64,000 nt of DNA from Paenibacillus terricola (GCF_014779765.1 NZ_JACXZA010000001.1:620001-684000), one strand, 5' to 3'. Positions 18,923-28,003 are shown, numbered from the stretch's first letter. Made by a program: numbers and translations. Notes: generated from the letters alone by a model not told the origin.

Positions 18923-20218
18923 GTGGCAATAAGCAAAAGAGCTAAGTTTCGAAATATGGCAGGCTGGATGCGGCTCGCGTTTGCTGCCGCGCTCGTCATG
19001 CTGATCGGTATGCAAATGCCAGCTTCTGCCGTTGTTATGGCTGCGCCTGCAGCTTCTGAATCTTCTGGCGATCAGTCAACGGCATCTGATGCTGCAGCAG
19101 TCCATAAGCCAGACGTTGCAGCAGAGTCTGCCATTCTGATCGACGGGAGAACCGGAACGGTCTTATATTCGAAGAATGCAACGGAGCAAATGTATCCAGC
19201 GAGCATCACGAAGATCGTAACGGCGATTGTGGCGCTCGAGACTGCTGACGTTTCTGATACTGTAACCGTTTCCAAAGATGCCCGTTGGGAAGAAGGGACG
19301 CGTGTCTACCTGGAAGAGGGCGAGCAGATGTCCATGTGGCAGCTGCTGCTTGGCATGATGGTTAACTCGGGTAACGATGCGGCGACAGCAATAGCCGATC
19401 ACATTGACGGATCCAAGGAGAAGTTCGCTGAGCGGATGAATACGTTCGTGCGCGAGCATGCGGGGGCGATGAACAGTCAGTTCCGCAATCCGCATGGTCT
19501 GCCAGATCCGGAACATTACACAACAGCAGAGGACATGGCGAAGATAGCTCGCTATGCGATGCAGAATGAGAAGTTCCGCGAGCTGGTCGGCACGAAGAAG
19601 GTCAATTGGACGGGTGAGACGTGGCAGACAACGCTCGTTAACCATAATAAGCTGCTTGGCACCTATGAAGGCGCTACAGGCATTAAGAACGGTTATACGA
19701 CGGTTGCAGGCCAGACACTTGTCGCATCCGCCAAACGGGCCGACATGGAGATTATCGGCGTCGTCCTGAAGTCGCCTTCAAGCGATCAGCTGTATAAAGA
19801 TATGCGCGGCCTGCTTGATTACGGATTCAACGCTTTCGAGCAGAAGCAGTTGTTCGAAGAGAACGAGGTTTATCATATGGAAGGGATGCCGAACGTTGAC
19901 TACATGGCAGAGAAACCGATCTGGACGGTTGTGCCCAAAGGTGAAAAACCGGAGCTTCTCGTAGATACGTTAGGCAATATTCGCGTCATCACTTCACATG
20001 GCATATCCGATGCGGGACATTTTCAAGTGTCTCATCATGAAAATGAGGTGAAGATGCTAGCAGCATCCATGGCTGCCAATACACCTACCGCGGTCGAAGA
20101 GGACGGAGGTAGGGCAGGCCGTGCATGGACGCTCGCTGGCACCTGCCTTATCGGCGCTCTCGCAGGCGGTACCGTAGTCTACCGTATGCGCAAGCGCAAC
20201 GACACATCCGCAAGCTAA
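18923..20218 (+). CDS. D-alanyl-D-alanine carboxypeptidase (PBP5/DacF type)
   Basis: A 431-residue serine peptidase of the S11 family that trims the terminal D-Ala from peptidoglycan stem peptides. A signal peptide occupies about residues 1-40 (basic start, hydrophobic 18-38, Ala-rich cleavage region). The catalytic motif SITK is at about 94-97 and SGN at about 149-151. The third motif reads KNG (about 255-257) where most relatives have KTG. A single hydrophobic segment near the C terminus (about 400-420) followed by RMRKR should anchor the protein in the membrane, in place of the amphipathic helix of typical PBP5. The start is GTG behind AGGAGAG. Which Dac paralogue it represents is not certain. 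Confidence 0.88.
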   Translation: MAISKRAKFRNMAGWMRLAFAAALVMLIGMQMPASAVVMAAPAASESSGDQSTASDAAAVHKPDVAAESAILIDGRTGTVLYSKNATEQMYPASITKIVTAIVALETADVSDTVTVSKDARWEEGTRVYLEEGEQMSMWQLLLGMMVNSGNDAATAIADHIDGSKEKFAERMNTFVREHAGAMNSQFRNPHGLPDPEHYTTAEDMAKIARYAMQNEKFRELVGTKKVNWTGETWQTTLVNHNKLLGTYEGATGIKNGYTTVAGQTLVASAKRADMEIIGVVLKSPSSDQLYKDMRGLLDYGFNAFEQKQLFEENEVYHMEGMPNVDYMAEKPIWTVVPKGEKPELLVDTLGNIRVITSHGISDAGHFQVSHHENEVKMLAASMAANTPTAVEEDGGRAGRAWTLAGTCLIGALAGGTVVYRMRKRNDTSAS

Positions 20219-20226
20219 TACTACAC

Positions 20227-20262
20227 AAAAGGCTGAACAGGGCATTGCTGTTCAGCCTTTTT
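20227..20262 (+). terminator. Terminator of the carboxypeptidase gene
   Basis: AAAAGGCTGAACAG paired with CTGTTCAGCCTTTT, a 14-bp perfect stem with a 7-base loop and a T-run. The same GGCTGAACAG / CTGTTCAGCC pair recurs inside the adjacent tandem repeat. Confidence 0.9.
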
Positions 20263-20284
20263 ATCTCTCCAGACCAGCAGTATA

Positions 20285-20965
20285 GGCGAAGCCGGCCCCT
20301 GTGGAGTGACCATTACGCACATTAATGCGCGAAGCGCTACATAACAACGAAGGCTGAACAGGAGTATCTTAACCTGTTCAGCCACTATGCTATATAAAAA
20401 TCCGAAGTGGCGAAGGCCGTGCGGCAGAACGGAGCAGGTGAATGATTTCTGGAGAAACGTAGTGGTCGCCTTTGTCAACCGGATTGTATCCAATATAGAA
20501 TCTATAAGATCAGAACAATCTGGGGACAACAGCGATCGGAAGAAACATTCACCTGCGCAGTGTCGGTCGCACTATAAGGCGAAGCCGCCCCCTGTGGAGT
20601 GACCTCCACGCACATTAATGCGCGAAGCGCTACACAACAACGAAGGCTGGACAGGAGTATCTTAACCTGTTCAGCCACTATGCTATATAAAAATCCGAAG
20701 TGGCGAAGGCCGTGCGTCGTAACGGAGCAGGTGAATGATTTCTGGAGAAACGTAGTGGTCGCCTTTGTCAACCGGATTGTATCCAATATAGAATCTATAA
20801 GATCAGAACAATCTGGGGACAACAGCGATCGGAAGAAACATTCACCTGCGCAGTGTCGGTCGCACTATAAGGCGAAGCCGCTCCCTGCGCAGTGACAGCC
20901 GCACTACTAGGGCGAAGCCGCCCCCTGTGGAGTGATCTCTACGCACATGAATGCGCGAAGCGCTA
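20285..20965. repeat. 293-bp tandem direct repeat, two full copies plus a truncated third
   Basis: Copies begin with GGCGAAGCC at 20285, 20578 and 20871, an exact 293-bp spacing. Copies 1 and 2 are nearly identical along their whole length. The third ends after about 95 bp and is itself split by an extra GGCGAAGCCGCCCC block. Each full copy contains a hairpin (GGCTGAACAGG with CCTGTTCAGCC, copy 2 with one change) and the GCGCGAAGCGC palindrome. Open frames run through the repeat on both strands, but none has a ribosome site. It occupies most of the 763-bp gap between the carboxypeptidase gene and the yheC-like operon. Confidence 0.95.
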
Positions 20966-20981
20966 CTCATCTTCTAGTCTT

Positions 20982-22154
20982 CTAATCCTCTGATCCCTTA
21001 TAGTCATCCCACCGAAGATCTTCATCCAAGCTCGACGTCTTCACTTCCACTTTCTTCTTCTTTTCCTTCTCAAACAGATGCATCGCATACTCCAGCGGAC
21101 GAGTGATCGCTTGTTGGTACGTCTTCGTATCTCCCGCCTCAATGAACACCTCACGAGCCGGCTTCGGATTCACCTCGAGGAGCCAGACGCGCCCTTGTTT
21201 ATCGATCGCAAGGTCTAACGCCAGCTCGCACAGCCGCCCATATGATTGTTCGAGATGCTGAGCGACCTGTATCCCGAATTGTTCGGCATCACGCTTCACG
21301 ATATCAATCTTCGAATCATTCTTAATCCACCGCTTCAGAAGCGTATCCATCGTTGCAGCATGGCCGCCGCCATGCAAATTGGACGTAACGCTGTTCTGCG
21401 CGCCAATGCGTCCAGCACAGCCTGTTACACGCCAATTGCCTTCGCCATCTTTCTGCACAAGCATCCGGTAGTCGTGCACGCGGCCATTCGGCAGCTTGAT
21501 CGGAATGCCCTGCTGCACGAGATAACGTTTCTCCTTCAGATGCCACGAGGACAGCTTATCGGCCAGCTCTGATGTGGAGATGCGCTGCGATGCAACTATA
21601 CGGCGATGCTGGTCACGACCTTGCAGCAGCACCTTGTCATTATCGACTCGTTCGATTCTCAGGATGCCGCGGCCGCCGGTCCCGTTTATGGGCTTTAAGT
21701 AAATGAGCGAATGCTTGCGAAGCATGGCATTCAGATCAGCAATCGATTCGTACATACGTGTGCTAGGCAAATTGCCTGCGAACCGTTTGTCGCGAGATAG
21801 CGTGCGATGTACGGTCCATTTGTTACGGAGCGGTCGGTTAAGAAATGTCAAATGGCCATATTGCTGACGGAAGCGGCGAAGCTCATCGAAACGGCTTGAT
21901 TTCTGAATGCGGCAGCGATCATAAATGAGGTTAGGGAAGGGGGTCCAGCGCTTCGACCATTTCTTCGTGGCCGCATCATAGAATTGGGCGTTTATTCGAT
22001 TCGTCTTGTAATTGACATCGCGCGGCGTGAACACGAACACATCTAATCCGAGTTTCTGGCCGGCTGTCGTCATGCGTTGATAGATCGGGCGCTCTTCGAG
22101 CGCGCCATTGTCGTTCAAATATAAGGTTAAGATGCCTAGCACGGGCTTTGCCAT
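20982..22154 (-). CDS. YheC/YheD-family ATP-grasp protein (paralogue 5 of 5)
   Basis: A 390-residue member of the spore-coat-associated YheC/YheD ATP-grasp family and the last gene of the minus-strand operon. It opens directly with the VLGILTLYLND segment and has no N-terminal beta-rich domain. Then come IYDRCRIQKS, IYLKPINGTGGRGIL (ATP-binding lysine and glycine-rich loop), VQQGIPI, RVHDYRMLVQKD, NLHGGG and LALDLAIDKQGRVWLLEVNPKP (metal-binding Asp/Glu/Asn). All ATP-grasp residues look intact. Family members are predicted ATP-dependent carboxylate-amine or peptide ligases; no reaction has been shown. The C terminus is Lys/Glu-rich. Its start overlaps the end of the GNAT gene by 19 bases. Confidence 0.85.
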   Translation of the reverse strand: MAKPVLGILTLYLNDNGALEERPIYQRMTTAGQKLGLDVFVFTPRDVNYKTNRINAQFYDAATKKWSKRWTPFPNLIYDRCRIQKSSRFDELRRFRQQYGHLTFLNRPLRNKWTVHRTLSRDKRFAGNLPSTRMYESIADLNAMLRKHSLIYLKPINGTGGRGILRIERVDNDKVLLQGRDQHRRIVASQRISTSELADKLSSWHLKEKRYLVQQGIPIKLPNGRVHDYRMLVQKDGEGNWRVTGCAGRIGAQNSVTSNLHGGGHAATMDTLLKRWIKNDSKIDIVKRDAEQFGIQVAQHLEQSYGRLCELALDLAIDKQGRVWLLEVNPKPAREVFIEAGDTKTYQQAITRPLEYAMHLFEKEKKKKVEVKTSSLDEDLRWDDYKGSED

Positions 22155-22639
22155 GCGGATGCCTCCTTTATAGACTCGGAAGGCTGTTGAACAGTTGGCT
22201 GCGATCGGTATCCATCAGTCTCGAAGCGAAGGGTTGGTTTGCCAGTCGGCCCGCTATGAAGACTAACAGCCTTTAACCCTGCGCGGAAAAATAACTTCAT
22301 GCTCGCTGCATTATCGCAGGCGACAGAGCCGCACAAGCCACCGCATGCTTCAATCAGCGAAGCAATCAGTCTGCCTCCAACGCCACGACCACGCGCCTCC
22401 GGGCGGACAGCGATTACACAAGCCGCTTCGCCTGCATCCTGCGCAAAAGCGAAGCCAGCAAGTCTGCCGGCTTCGTGTGCGATAACGATAGCGGTCGATG
22501 CGGAGGCGGATTCGCCTGCAAGCGATAAAGCGTGCAGGCCGCCGGCAGTAAGCCGGCGGTCACCATAGCGCTTGGCGAATGTGACGAGGCGGCTGCGCCA
22601 TTGCAGCCATTGCGATGGCTTTAACCGCACAATGTCCAT
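22136..22639 (-). CDS. GNAT family N-acetyltransferase embedded in the ATP-grasp operon
   Basis: A 167-residue GCN5-related acetyltransferase. The acetyl-CoA loop is RPEARGRGVGGRLI, followed by CGSVACDNAASMKLFFRAGLKAV, the usual motif-B helix and strand. The ATG follows the stop of the upstream ATP-grasp gene immediately (TAAATG), with GGAG just inside that gene, and its own 3' end overlaps the next ATP-grasp gene by 19 bases. It is therefore translated as part of the operon. The substrate is unknown; acetylation of an amine on the same product or coat protein is an inference from position only. Confidence 0.82.
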   Translation of the reverse strand: MDIVRLKPSQWLQWRSRLVTFAKRYGDRRLTAGGLHALSLAGESASASTAIVIAHEAGRLAGFAFAQDAGEAACVIAVRPEARGRGVGGRLIASLIEACGGLCGSVACDNAASMKLFFRAGLKAVSLHSGPTGKPTLRFETDGYRSQPTVQQPSESIKEASAWQSPC

Positions 22640-23794
22640 TTACGCTCCTCCGATCTTAGACTTTTTCCTGCCGTATAGATATAGGCCGTAGTGGAAAATA
22701 CGCTCCAGCGACTTTTTGCGAATATGCGGTTCATCGAATTTCATCGGCTTTGCGTTAGCTTCAAAGAACCACACATTGCCCGTCTGGTCGACGCCCAGAT
22801 CCATAGACATCTCGCCAAGCTCTTGACCGGACCCGCGCTCAATCTGTTTGGCGATAATAAGCGAAGTGTTTTTGGCTTTGATCATAATTTTACGCGCTTC
22901 GTCTTCACCGAATGTTTGCACAAGCAGCTTCTCTGGATCTTCGATGCTGCCGCCCCTTGGCACATGTGTTGTAATGCTGGTTGTGCCTGCAAGACGTGCG
23001 CCCACCCCTGTAATGTCCCATTGCCCGCGCTGATTTTTCTGGATCAGTGCCCGAAGATCGAAGCGGCGTTCATTCACGGTTGCTAACGCGATGCCTTGCT
23101 GGACGATGTAGGCCTCGCCAATGCTCTGCTTACGGATTCGCGTCCACAGCTTCGGGATCGAAGCGCAGTTGTACGTCACGCTTTTCTTATCCATTTGGAT
23201 CCGAAGCCGGTACGGCAAACTTTTCTCGGGAAGGACCTTCACTGTCATAATGCCCTTGCCGGCTTTACCGCTGACAGGCTTCAAATACAAAAAGTTGTAC
23301 TTTCGCATAAGCTGGGTCAAGCCGGAACGAGAGAGCATCCGCTTCGTTGTCGGAATAAATGGCTTTGTCGTCTTCGACAAGCGAAGCCATTCGAACAGGC
23401 TCCACTTGTTGAAGAAGGTCGGGTTGAACAATTGGGTTCTCGGATGCTTCATGCAGGCGTTAATTTTGCCGCGAACGGAAGGCTGAAGTTCATCTTCACG
23501 AAGCGGAATCCGATTGTAGATGACGTCAGGGAACGGGAAGAGCTGATTGTACCACAGCTCCTCACGATCGTTGAACGCATAGCCGACGAGCTGACTTTTC
23601 GACAAGTTTAAATTTTTGGTCGTCAGCACGTAAACGATAAAGCCCATGTCGCGTCCAGTCCGAATGATATCGGCGAAGTTTTCGCGGTTACCGCGGAACA
23701 GCAGCAGATCGTCTTCCATCGTCAGAATGGCCATGACGGGCCGACGGGACTGAACCTCTGCTGGTTTATCTTCTACTACCGACTCAAGATCCAT
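22640..23794 (-). CDS. YheC/YheD-family ATP-grasp protein (paralogue 4 of 5)
   Basis: A 384-residue ATP-grasp protein. Motifs are MAILTMEDDLLLFRG, VIYNRIPLRED, LYLKPVSGKAGKGIM, VQQGIALATVNERRFDLRALIQKN, HVPRGGS and MSMDLGVDQTGNVWFFEANAKP. The ligase core is intact, and the N-terminal beta-rich domain of paralogues 1 and 3 is absent. Its first 11 bases overlap the end of paralogue 3, with GGGAGGT as ribosome site. Family knowledge places YheC and YheD at the endospore coat; the substrate is unknown. Confidence 0.86.
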   Translation of the reverse strand: MDLESVVEDKPAEVQSRRPVMAILTMEDDLLLFRGNRENFADIIRTGRDMGFIVYVLTTKNLNLSKSQLVGYAFNDREELWYNQLFPFPDVIYNRIPLREDELQPSVRGKINACMKHPRTQLFNPTFFNKWSLFEWLRLSKTTKPFIPTTKRMLSRSGLTQLMRKYNFLYLKPVSGKAGKGIMTVKVLPEKSLPYRLRIQMDKKSVTYNCASIPKLWTRIRKQSIGEAYIVQQGIALATVNERRFDLRALIQKNQRGQWDITGVGARLAGTTSITTHVPRGGSIEDPEKLLVQTFGEDEARKIMIKAKNTSLIIAKQIERGSGQELGEMSMDLGVDQTGNVWFFEANAKPMKFDEPHIRKKSLERIFHYGLYLYGRKKSKIGGA

Positions 23795-25160
23795 CTGCTT
23801 TACCTCCCTGGAACCGGCTCAGGTACAGACAGTGGTCCAAAATATACGACAGAGAGGCGCGCCCTTGCTCCTTCAACGCCGGGTGCTTGAAGATCGACCG
23901 TCCTGGCTTGGAGTTCGCCTCGAACATCCACACTTCGCCGTCTTTATCGATGCCAAGATCGAGACCCAACTCGCCAAGTCGATGCGAATAGTTGCGTTCG
24001 ATGGCTTCGGACAGCTTTATTGCAACCTTCTTTGCTTTATCCAAAATCTCGTCTGCTCTGTCGCCGAATACGCGGGACAACGCTTGCTCTGGCGTCATCA
24101 GCGATCCGCCGTTCTTCACATGTGTCGTTACGCTGCCGCGGCCAGCTTTCTTCGCTCCGATGCCTGCCGGTACCCATTCGTTATTGCCGTCCTTATGCAT
24201 GTGGAAACGGAAGTCGATTGGGCAACCATCAATCTCAATTAAGCGGATGCCCTGTTGGCTGACGTAATTGTTAAGCGAAACGCCATGATTGCCCTGCAGC
24301 ATGCGCATCATCGAGTTGAAGTTCGAGAACCGGAGCAGCACGTTGCTGCCGCCTTTGCGATAGCGAGCGAAATAGCCGCGTTTAGGATGATAAGTGAGTC
24401 GATAGATGCCGATGCCTAGGCTGCCGCCGGTTGGCTTGAAGTAAAGGAACTGATGTTTCTCAAGCATTTCTTTGATTTTCTCTGGACTTGGCCGCGACAC
24501 GGAATCCGGGAGATGCTTGAGCGCCTCCACATCATTATCGATCAATTTGTAAACATCCGATTTATTGAAGAACGTCCAGTTGAAGAACGGGATATTGCGT
24601 TTGATGAAACGTTCGCGGAAATTGACGATAGCGGATGTCGTTTCAGCTTTTCTGCTCGGCAGACGGTTGTAGACAACGTCCGGCAGCGGTACAACACGGC
24701 GTATCCAGCCGCCCGAGCCATTCAAGAAGTAACCGTTGATCGTTTCCTGCTGCCAGTTCACGTCGCGAGGGCTGAAGGCGAACAGATAAGCTTTCTTCTC
24801 GCCAGCGCGGAGCAGCTGCCTTATATAACCGGTGCGGGAGCCGAAAGGCATCGTATCGGATCGGAAGCCAGAGTCGCACAATACACCGATGAGCGGTCCA
24901 AGCTGCAGCTCATTACTGCTGCCTTGAAGCAAATAGACATTGCCCGACTTTGGCACGCGAATCGATTGGCGAACGCCTGCTGACAGATACATATAATTGC
25001 CGGAACGTTTGAGCGGTTTAACCGCTGCTGTGATGGTTTCTTTGCCGAGCTTGATGTTAACGGTTTTATGGCCTGCAAGACTCTTTAGTACCGGATTCGA
25101 TAAATAGACGACACGATCGGATTGTTGCGAGAATTGCACGTTACATAATGTCAAACTCAT
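23784..25160 (-). CDS. YheC/YheD-family ATP-grasp protein with N-terminal beta-rich domain (paralogue 3 of 5)
   Basis: A 458-residue protein. The first 90 or so residues form a beta-strand-rich module (VVYLSNPVLKSLAGHKTVNIKL and following) also seen in paralogue 1. The shared core follows: GPLIGVLCD, VVYNRLPSRKAE, FFNWTFFNKSD, LYFKPTGGSLGIGIY, VSQQGIRLIEIDGCPIDFR, HVKNGGS and LGLDLGIDKDGEVWMFEANSKPGR. The second lysine-side glycine loop reads GIGIY where others have GKGI. It starts in an ATGA overlap with the gene before it and overlaps the gene after it, so translation is coupled on both sides. Confidence 0.88.
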   Translation of the reverse strand: MSLTLCNVQFSQQSDRVVYLSNPVLKSLAGHKTVNIKLGKETITAAVKPLKRSGNYMYLSAGVRQSIRVPKSGNVYLLQGSSNELQLGPLIGVLCDSGFRSDTMPFGSRTGYIRQLLRAGEKKAYLFAFSPRDVNWQQETINGYFLNGSGGWIRRVVPLPDVVYNRLPSRKAETTSAIVNFRERFIKRNIPFFNWTFFNKSDVYKLIDNDVEALKHLPDSVSRPSPEKIKEMLEKHQFLYFKPTGGSLGIGIYRLTYHPKRGYFARYRKGGSNVLLRFSNFNSMMRMLQGNHGVSLNNYVSQQGIRLIEIDGCPIDFRFHMHKDGNNEWVPAGIGAKKAGRGSVTTHVKNGGSLMTPEQALSRVFGDRADEILDKAKKVAIKLSEAIERNYSHRLGELGLDLGIDKDGEVWMFEANSKPGRSIFKHPALKEQGRASLSYILDHCLYLSRFQGGKADGS

Positions 25161-26371
25161 GGATGAACCTCCTGAACGTAGTCCGATGGGAACCCGACAT
25201 AGTGGTTATGACCGTTGGAAGCTCTCGAATAGAGCCGCTTTCCGTCGGCTAGCTTTCGTGCATAAGACAGGAGACGTCTGACTGATAGTTGTTCGGCTTG
25301 CGTATCCCCTGTCAGCTTTAGCGATTGGCGGCCTGGCTTCGAGTTCGCCTCCAGCAGCCACAGCTTGCCGTCTTGCGATAGTCCGAAGTCAAATCCAAAT
25401 TCAGCGAATCGGCCGTAATGCTGCTCAATCAAGGGAGCCGCCAGTTGCCCTGCGGAGACTATCGTTTGCAGCAGAATTTCGGTTTTATCTCTACCGTAGA
25501 GCCGGGATAATCTTTCCTTAGCGGACTCTGCTGTGCCGCCGCCATGCAAATTCGATGTGACGCTGCCGTTTTGCCCTACTCGGCTTACCATACAAGTGCT
25601 GACCCAACGGCCGTTGTTAACCTTTTGTAAGAGAAGTCTGACATCGTGGGGCCGATCTTCAGCATCGAGCAGCGGCAGCAACGGCTGAATAATGAAGCGG
25701 CTTGCTCCGACGAACCGATCTAGACGATCGGTCGCTTCTTGTATACTCGCATAACGGAAGGAGAACGACTGATTGGCTCTTGTACGCCCATCTATGACAA
25801 TTGCTTCACCATGCTGGCGAATGCGCAGCGCACCGCGGCCCTGCGAACCGGCAGCAGGCTTTAAGAACAGCCCCTCGGGTCTGAGCTTCAACAGGTGGCG
25901 CAACTGCGCGCTTCCCTGATAAAGCCATGTCGGCGGAACCAGCTTTGCAAGTTCCGGATGGCTTAGCAGGGCATCCTGCACGAGAAGCTTATCGGGAAGC
26001 TCGCTGCTGAGCGGTTTAGCTCCTGCATGAATGAGTGTTTGCAGCGCTCGTCGAATGCGAGTTCGGGTTTCTGCGTTCTTGGCGAAGCTGCGGTCATAAA
26101 CAACATCAGGCAGCGGACAGGAGCAGGGTGCCCACCGTCCGTTTGCCCGTTCGAAGCCGTGTATCGTCCCATCCTGCACAGAACCATAGTCGGCATCGAT
26201 GACAACGACACGAATGCGCTGCTGTGCACCAGCGGCAGCGAGCATGCGGAGGAACCGATCCTCTGGCATTCGGCTGCGGGCTGAGGAATCGGCATCCTTG
26301 GAGCCTGCGCCAACGAGTGATACGGGAAGACGTGTGATGAAGACGGCTAGCAGCAGCCACAACCGATCCAT
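25157..26371 (-). CDS. YheC/YheD-family ATP-grasp protein, divergent (paralogue 2 of 5)
   Basis: A 404-residue ATP-grasp protein, the most divergent of the five in its N-terminal third. It has DVVYDRSFAKNAETR, LFLKPAAGSQGRGAL, IIQPLLPLLDAEDRPHDVRLLLQKV, NLHGGGTAE and FGFDFGLSQDGKLWLLEANSKPGR. The hydrophobic start (MDRLWLLLAVFITRLPVSLVGAG) replaces the GILI strand of the others and could look like a signal sequence, although it aligns with the first strand of the core. GGAGGT precedes the ATG; the stop overlaps the next start in ATGA. Confidence 0.83.
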   Translation of the reverse strand: MDRLWLLLAVFITRLPVSLVGAGSKDADSSARSRMPEDRFLRMLAAAGAQQRIRVVVIDADYGSVQDGTIHGFERANGRWAPCSCPLPDVVYDRSFAKNAETRTRIRRALQTLIHAGAKPLSSELPDKLLVQDALLSHPELAKLVPPTWLYQGSAQLRHLLKLRPEGLFLKPAAGSQGRGALRIRQHGEAIVIDGRTRANQSFSFRYASIQEATDRLDRFVGASRFIIQPLLPLLDAEDRPHDVRLLLQKVNNGRWVSTCMVSRVGQNGSVTSNLHGGGTAESAKERLSRLYGRDKTEILLQTIVSAGQLAAPLIEQHYGRFAEFGFDFGLSQDGKLWLLEANSKPGRQSLKLTGDTQAEQLSVRRLLSYARKLADGKRLYSRASNGHNHYVGFPSDYVQEVHP

Positions 26372-26385
26372 AGTCGACCTCCGAA

Positions 26386-27750
26386 TTAAAAACCGGATAA
26401 ATACCGGCTGTATTGAATCATTCTTAACACTGACGGACGAATCTTGAGCTCGGTCAGCGGCGTATTATCATTCTTAGAAGGCTTGGAGTTCACTTCGAGC
26501 AGCCAGACGCGACCCGAAGTATCGACGGCAAGGTCGATGCCCAGTTCGCCAAAATGGGCGGGAATATGCTGATCGATCCCCTCGGCAATCTCAAGCGCGG
26601 CCCGCTGCAACCGTTCAGGCGCTTCTTGTCTTGCAACGAGCAGATTTGATTTGCCGATTGCTTCCTTCACGGTGCTAAGCGTACCGCCGCGGGCAAGATT
26701 GGATACAAAGTGAGCGCCGCCTGCCGTTCGCGCGACAATGGAAGTAACCGTCCATTTGCCGGCGGCGTTCTTCTGTACGAGTGCTCGGAAGTCGACGGGG
26801 CGCTTTGAAATATCGATAAGCTGTAATCCTTGCTGGACTTGATAGCGCACAGTTTTCATTTTGACATTAATGGAGGAGAACAGCTTTACAAGAGAAGCAA
26901 ATTGCTGCTTGCGCGTGCCTGCCGTCGTTGTGAACATGGCCTGATAGCCGCCGTTATCCGTACGCGTAATTTTGATGATACCTTTGCCAAGGCTGCCTCT
27001 GACCGGCTTCAAGAAAACCGATTCATATTTGGAGCACATCGCTTTCAGCATCGTATAATTACGCAGCAGATGGGATTCTGGCAAGTAACGGATGAGCTTG
27101 AGATCGCTTTTCAGCGCATCGAATACCTCGTGCTTGTCGAGAAATTTCTCATTAAAAACGTGAGCGGAATGGCGCATTTTGATTTCCTTCAGAAATTGCT
27201 GCACATTCGGTTTATTCTCGAGCTTGCGCGACGTAAGCCGATTGTTGACGATGTCAGGGTAGGGCATCGATATTCGTTTCCACGCATTGTTGAATACCCA
27301 GCCTTCAACGGTGTCCGAGTTTTCTGAAATGCCGTTAGGTGTGAAAAAAAAGACATGTGCGCCTTCGTCCGCACAACCGTCAACCAGCTCCTTACAAAAC
27401 ATCGTAATGGAGCCGAACGGCCGATCCGGCAGGTTCGGATAATCACGGCTAATCAATACGCCAATGATCGGGCCGAGTGAGAGAGTCGACGTTTTCTCGG
27501 AATAATGAAGGCGCAGCGTAGCGCTGCTCGCGAGACCGATTCGCCGGGCAAGGCTTTGATTGATGCGCATGCCGTCATAGCGGGCGACAGATACGACCTT
27601 GATAGGCTGGCGATAAGCGCCGAGCCGGAGTGTAATCGGCTGGGCTGTTGGGATCTTCCACTGCTTCAGATAAGATTCGCCCAGCATGATCGCATCGTCC
27701 GGCAGAAGGCCGAAGCTGACCGCATGGACGGCGACTTTGGATTTGAGCAT
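26386..27750 (-). CDS. YheC/YheD-family ATP-grasp protein with N-terminal beta-rich domain (paralogue 1 of 5, first gene of operon)
   Basis: A 454-residue protein and the promoter-proximal gene of the minus-strand operon. The N-terminal beta-rich module (about residues 1-90, including AQPITLRLGAYRQPIKVVSV) resembles that of paralogue 3. The core shows GPIIGVLISRD, DIVNNRLTSRKLENK, FLKPVRGSLGKGII, VQQGLQLIDISKRPVDFRAL, NLARGGT and LGIDLAVDTSGRVWLLEVNSKP. The arrangement and the divergent yheA match the yheA/yheC/yheD neighbourhood of Bacillus, so this gene or paralogue 3 is the likeliest orthologue of YheD and the shorter ones of YheC. A GGAAGGAG ribosome site is present; no clear sigma-E or sigma-K promoter was found upstream. 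Confidence 0.88.
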   Translation of the reverse strand: MLKSKVAVHAVSFGLLPDDAIMLGESYLKQWKIPTAQPITLRLGAYRQPIKVVSVARYDGMRINQSLARRIGLASSATLRLHYSEKTSTLSLGPIIGVLISRDYPNLPDRPFGSITMFCKELVDGCADEGAHVFFFTPNGISENSDTVEGWVFNNAWKRISMPYPDIVNNRLTSRKLENKPNVQQFLKEIKMRHSAHVFNEKFLDKHEVFDALKSDLKLIRYLPESHLLRNYTMLKAMCSKYESVFLKPVRGSLGKGIIKITRTDNGGYQAMFTTTAGTRKQQFASLVKLFSSINVKMKTVRYQVQQGLQLIDISKRPVDFRALVQKNAAGKWTVTSIVARTAGGAHFVSNLARGGTLSTVKEAIGKSNLLVARQEAPERLQRAALEIAEGIDQHIPAHFGELGIDLAVDTSGRVWLLEVNSKPSKNDNTPLTELKIRPSVLRMIQYSRYLSGF

Positions 27751-27929
27751 CGTAAATCTCCTTCCAAGCGGGAGCGTTGACGTTGAATAGAAGGGCTATA
27801 GGTGTTTTTCACGAATTACTTCATCATATGAGGACATCTATCCCTTGGTGATTGGCCATATTGCGACTTTCGTAACTAGGACGACTGCTGCCGAGCCCAA
27901 CGTTTTACTAAACAATTGACGACAAGACC

Positions 27930-27959
27930 TTGGCTGGGCAGTGTACACAGTGGTATGAT
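27930..27959 (+). promoter_or_regulatory. Candidate promoter of yheA
   Basis: TTGGCT at 27930-27935, an 18-bp spacer, and TATGAT at 27954-27959. A second TATGAT follows at 27968 without an obvious -35. Confidence 0.45.
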
Positions 27960-28003
27960 CGAAGTAGTATGATGCAATTCGCGGTCATTAGGAGTGGATG
28001 GAG

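Noticed and set aside
20221-20895. Frames of 66-106 codons on both strands in the 293-bp repeat
   Set aside because: The same peptide appears twice because the DNA is duplicated; no ribosome site, and the frame continues across the repeat junction. Treated as repeat DNA.
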